From the NCBI RefSeq assembly GCF_900091615.1, contig NZ_FMIA01000002.1, positions 5,766,001-5,830,000 of the forward strand: DNA of 64,000 bases, read 5' to 3'. Shown here in pieces: positions 60,584-64,000 of this stretch (position 1 is the first letter of the stretch; the number at the start of each line of letters is the position of its first letter). Position numbers and translations under genes: made by a program. This DNA comes from Micromonospora yangpuensis. Its GTDB lineage: Bacteria; Actinomycetota; Actinomycetes; Mycobacteriales; Micromonosporaceae. The notes under the pieces were generated by a model that saw nothing but the letters and a program-made list of their open reading frames with translations, made no database searches and was not told where the DNA came from.

Positions 60584-61393
60584 TCAGTCGGCGAGGAGCG
60601 CCGCGTGGGCCTCGGTCCAGACGTCCTCGGAGATCGCGACCAGCAGGCCCTGGTGCTCGTCGGCCGGGTGGTAGTCGGTGCCGTCGAAGCGACGGGCGAC
60701 CCCGCCGGCCTGGCGGACCAGCAGCGTGCCGGGGACGTGGTCCCAGGGCAGGGTACGCCAGAAGAGAACGAAGTCCCGCTCACCGGTGAGCAGGTCGAGG
60801 TACTCCCGACCGGCGCAGTGCTGCCCGGGGAGCAGCCCGCCGAGCCGTTCACCGCCGGCGGCCACCCGGGCCCGGGTGGCCGGCGGCAGGAACCAGGTAG
60901 TCGCGCTGCCGCGCAGCCCGCCCGGCGTACGCCCGGTGGTGCGTGGGGTGACCGGCTGGCCGTCGAGGCGGGTGCCCTCGCCCACCCGGGCGACCGCGAG
61001 GTTGTCGGCCAGCGGATCGAGGATCCAGGAGGCGACCGGATCGCCGTCGGTCAGCAGGGCCACCATCAGCGCGAACGGTCGCTTGCCGGCGGCGAAGTTG
61101 GAGGTGCCGTCGACCGGGTCGACCACCCAGACGTCACCGGTACCCCGGACGTGCCGCAGCAGGGTCGGGTCGTCGGCGACCGCCTCCTCGCCGACCACCA
61201 CCGAGCCGGGGCGCAGCCGACGCAGGCCGGCGGTGATCGCCTCCTCGGCGCGCTGGTCGGCGATGGTGACCAGCTCGCCGGGGGCCTTCTCGGTGACGTC
61301 TGCGGCGTCGAGCTTGCGGAACAGGGGCAGGACGATCTCGGCGGCGGTGTCCCGCAGCAGCTCGCCGACGTCGTCCAGGAGCAGGTCAGCCAC
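60584..61393 (-). CDS. Inositol monophosphatase family protein
   Basis: Mg-dependent phosphatase of 269 residues. Metal ligands: GEEAV (Glu), [17 protein letters not shown] (DPxDGTxNF motif) and [15 protein letters not shown]. This family includes inositol-1-phosphatase, histidinol-phosphatase and fructose-1,6-bisphosphatase types; the exact substrate is not readable. A GTG start overlaps the end of the response-regulator gene by 8 bp, so this metabolic enzyme is the last gene of a signalling operon. Confidence 0.88.
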   Translation of the reverse strand: MADLLLDDVGELLRDTAAEIVLPLFRKLDAADVTEKAPGELVTIADQRAEEAITAGLRRLRPGSVVVGEEAVADDPTLLRHVRGTGDVWVVDPVDGTSNFAAGKRPFALMVALLTDGDPVASWILDPLADNLAVARVGEGTRLDGQPVTPRTTGRTPGGLRGSATTWFLPPATRARVAAGGERLGGLLPGQHCAGREYLDLLTGERDFVLFWRTLPWDHVPGTLLVRQAGGVARRFDGTDYHPADEHQGLLVAISEDVWTEAHAALLAD

Positions 61394-61834
61394 GCGGCGG
61401 CAACTTGACCACGCTGACGAAGAACTCGTCGATCTGGCGTACCACGGAGATGAACCGCTCGAAGTCGACCGGCTTGGTCACGTAGGCGTTGGCGTGCAGC
61501 TGATAGCTGCGCAGGATGTCCTCGTCGGCCTGCGAGGTGGTGAGCACCACGACCGGGATCCGGCAGAGGTGCTCGTCCTTCTTGATCTCCTCCAGCACCT
61601 CCCGGCCGTCCCGGCGGGGCAGGTTCAGGTCGAGCAGGATCAGGTCCGGGCTGACCGCGTCCGCGTACCGGCCCTCCCGACGCAGGTACGCCAGCGCCTC
61701 GGCGCCGTCGGAGACGACGGTCAGCCGGTTGCGGAGCTTGTGCTCCTCGAACGCCTCCTGGGTCATCAGGACGTCCCCCGGGTCGTCCTCGACCAGCAGC
61801 ACCTCGATCGGGCTCTTGCCGTCCGCCGGCGCGG

Positions 61835-61838
<4 letters not shown>
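61386..61838 (-). CDS. Response regulator, single receiver domain
   Basis: Protein of 150 residues, only a receiver domain: acidic [10 protein letters not shown], phosphorylation site D70 in [13 protein letters not shown], the conserved T in LTTSQADED, and K in VTKPVDF. The RDDPGD/NLPRRDG pattern is that of Rcp1-like regulators that work with phytochrome or CHASE-type kinases. No output domain, so it acts by protein contact. Coupled to the kinase gene by ATGA. Confidence 0.92.
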
Positions 61839-63657
<1,819 letters not shown>

Positions 63658-63661
<4 letters not shown>

Positions 63662-64000
63662 CGCCCACCACCCCGGCTGACCAGCAGCATCGCCACGTCG
63701 TCGGCGAGCGGACCGCCGTTGATCTGCTCGGCCCGCCCGACCAGCCAGGCGGGCAACTCGGACAGCGGCACCGCGTGGTTGGCCGGCTCGTCCAGCAGAC
63801 CCACCAGGCCGGGCACGTCCAGCCGCTCGTCGCCGCCGTCCACCCGCCCCTCGATCAGGCCGTCGGTGTACATCAACAGGGACCAGTCATCGGTGTCGAA
63901 CTCCAGGTCGAAGGCCACGGGCCGGCGGGGTCGTACGCCGAGCAGCAGTCCGCCCGGTGCCGGCACCGGCGCGACCTTACCGCCGGCGAGCAGCAGCGGT
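63658..64000 (-). CDS. SpoIIE/PP2C-type phosphatase, C-terminal part
   Basis: Only the C-terminal 114 residues are inside the window; the gene continues beyond it. APGGLLLGVRPRRPVAFDLE, LLMYTDGLIEGR (metal-binding YTDG) and GGPLADDVAMLLV (DD) are the closing motifs of SpoIIE/RsbU-type phosphatases, which activate anti-anti-sigma factors. It is the first visible gene of the operon with the histidine kinase, response regulator and inositol-monophosphatase-like enzyme. A sensor domain may lie upstream. Confidence 0.9.

Overview
The window is high-GC actinobacterial DNA with GTG and ATG starts, GGAGG-type ribosome sites and many ATGA or TGATG gene overlaps. The gene content (DUF2252, DUF3107 and DUF3152 proteins, MoeZ, a fused MFS/spermidine-synthase protein, a CBM2-carrying Ser/Thr kinase) and the GTAAGGAAGGGCCCC intergenic palindromes point to Micromonosporaceae, most likely Micromonospora. 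That assignment is inference from gene families, not from a marker gene. No rRNA, tRNA or CRISPR array is visible.

Layout. 0-15.4 kb: tail of a secreted S8 protease, an IS5-type element, a partial complex I set (nuoC-nuoH, with nuoB 7 kb away), a glucose-dehydrogenase-like enzyme, an ECF sigma pair, DUF2252, MgtE, an AlpA-like HTH, an AbiE-like pair, a PLP decarboxylase coupled to an MFS transporter, and a repeat-domain protein lying between two gene remnants. 15.4-31.3 kb: core genes (ATL, proB, proA, methyltransferase, MoeZ, two DUF3152 proteins, a hydrolase, a very large disordered protein, TetR, DUF3107), interrupted by two paralogous lineage-specific genes, one frameshifted. 31.3-41.6 kb: DEAD-box helicase, methyltransferase, XRE regulator, small membrane proteins, a 541-residue helical protein and a RecQ-phosphoribosyltransferase fusion. 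41.7-53.5 kb: an accessory island with a coupled pair of unknown genes, four tandem paralogues built from variable numbers of a roughly 80-residue repeat unit, a GntR/DivIVA-like module, a cluster of small helical paralogues, and a protein with a papain-like Cys-His-Asp signature. 53.5-64 kb: Trk potassium uptake pair, the kinase with an extracellular CBM2-like domain, a fused MFS/spermidine-synthase protein, a secreted coiled-coil protein, and a coupled signalling operon (SpoIIE-type phosphatase, CHASE3 histidine kinase, response regulator, inositol-monophosphatase-like enzyme).

The most interesting observation is that about a dozen otherwise unrelated accessory proteins spread from 14.3 to 53.4 kb end in the same arrangement: a short motif of the form h-x-[T/E/D]-h-A-x-[L/M]-x-[S/G]-P, then a polar disordered tail rich in Ser, Pro, Gly and Arg. 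Examples are VTEAALLGSP, MSEVASLRSP, VADVAPLQSP, VSTAAGLASP, VATAAALVPP and LGDIAAMTGP. One of these proteins carries effector-like cysteine-hydrolase motifs. I read this as a candidate common sorting, loading or partner-binding tag on a family of cargo or effector proteins. No transport machinery is visible here, so that function is inference. Three transcription units of the 48.6-53.4 kb cluster are also preceded by a shared (G/T)TGA-N8-TCAC dyad, a candidate operator for the adjacent small GntR regulator.
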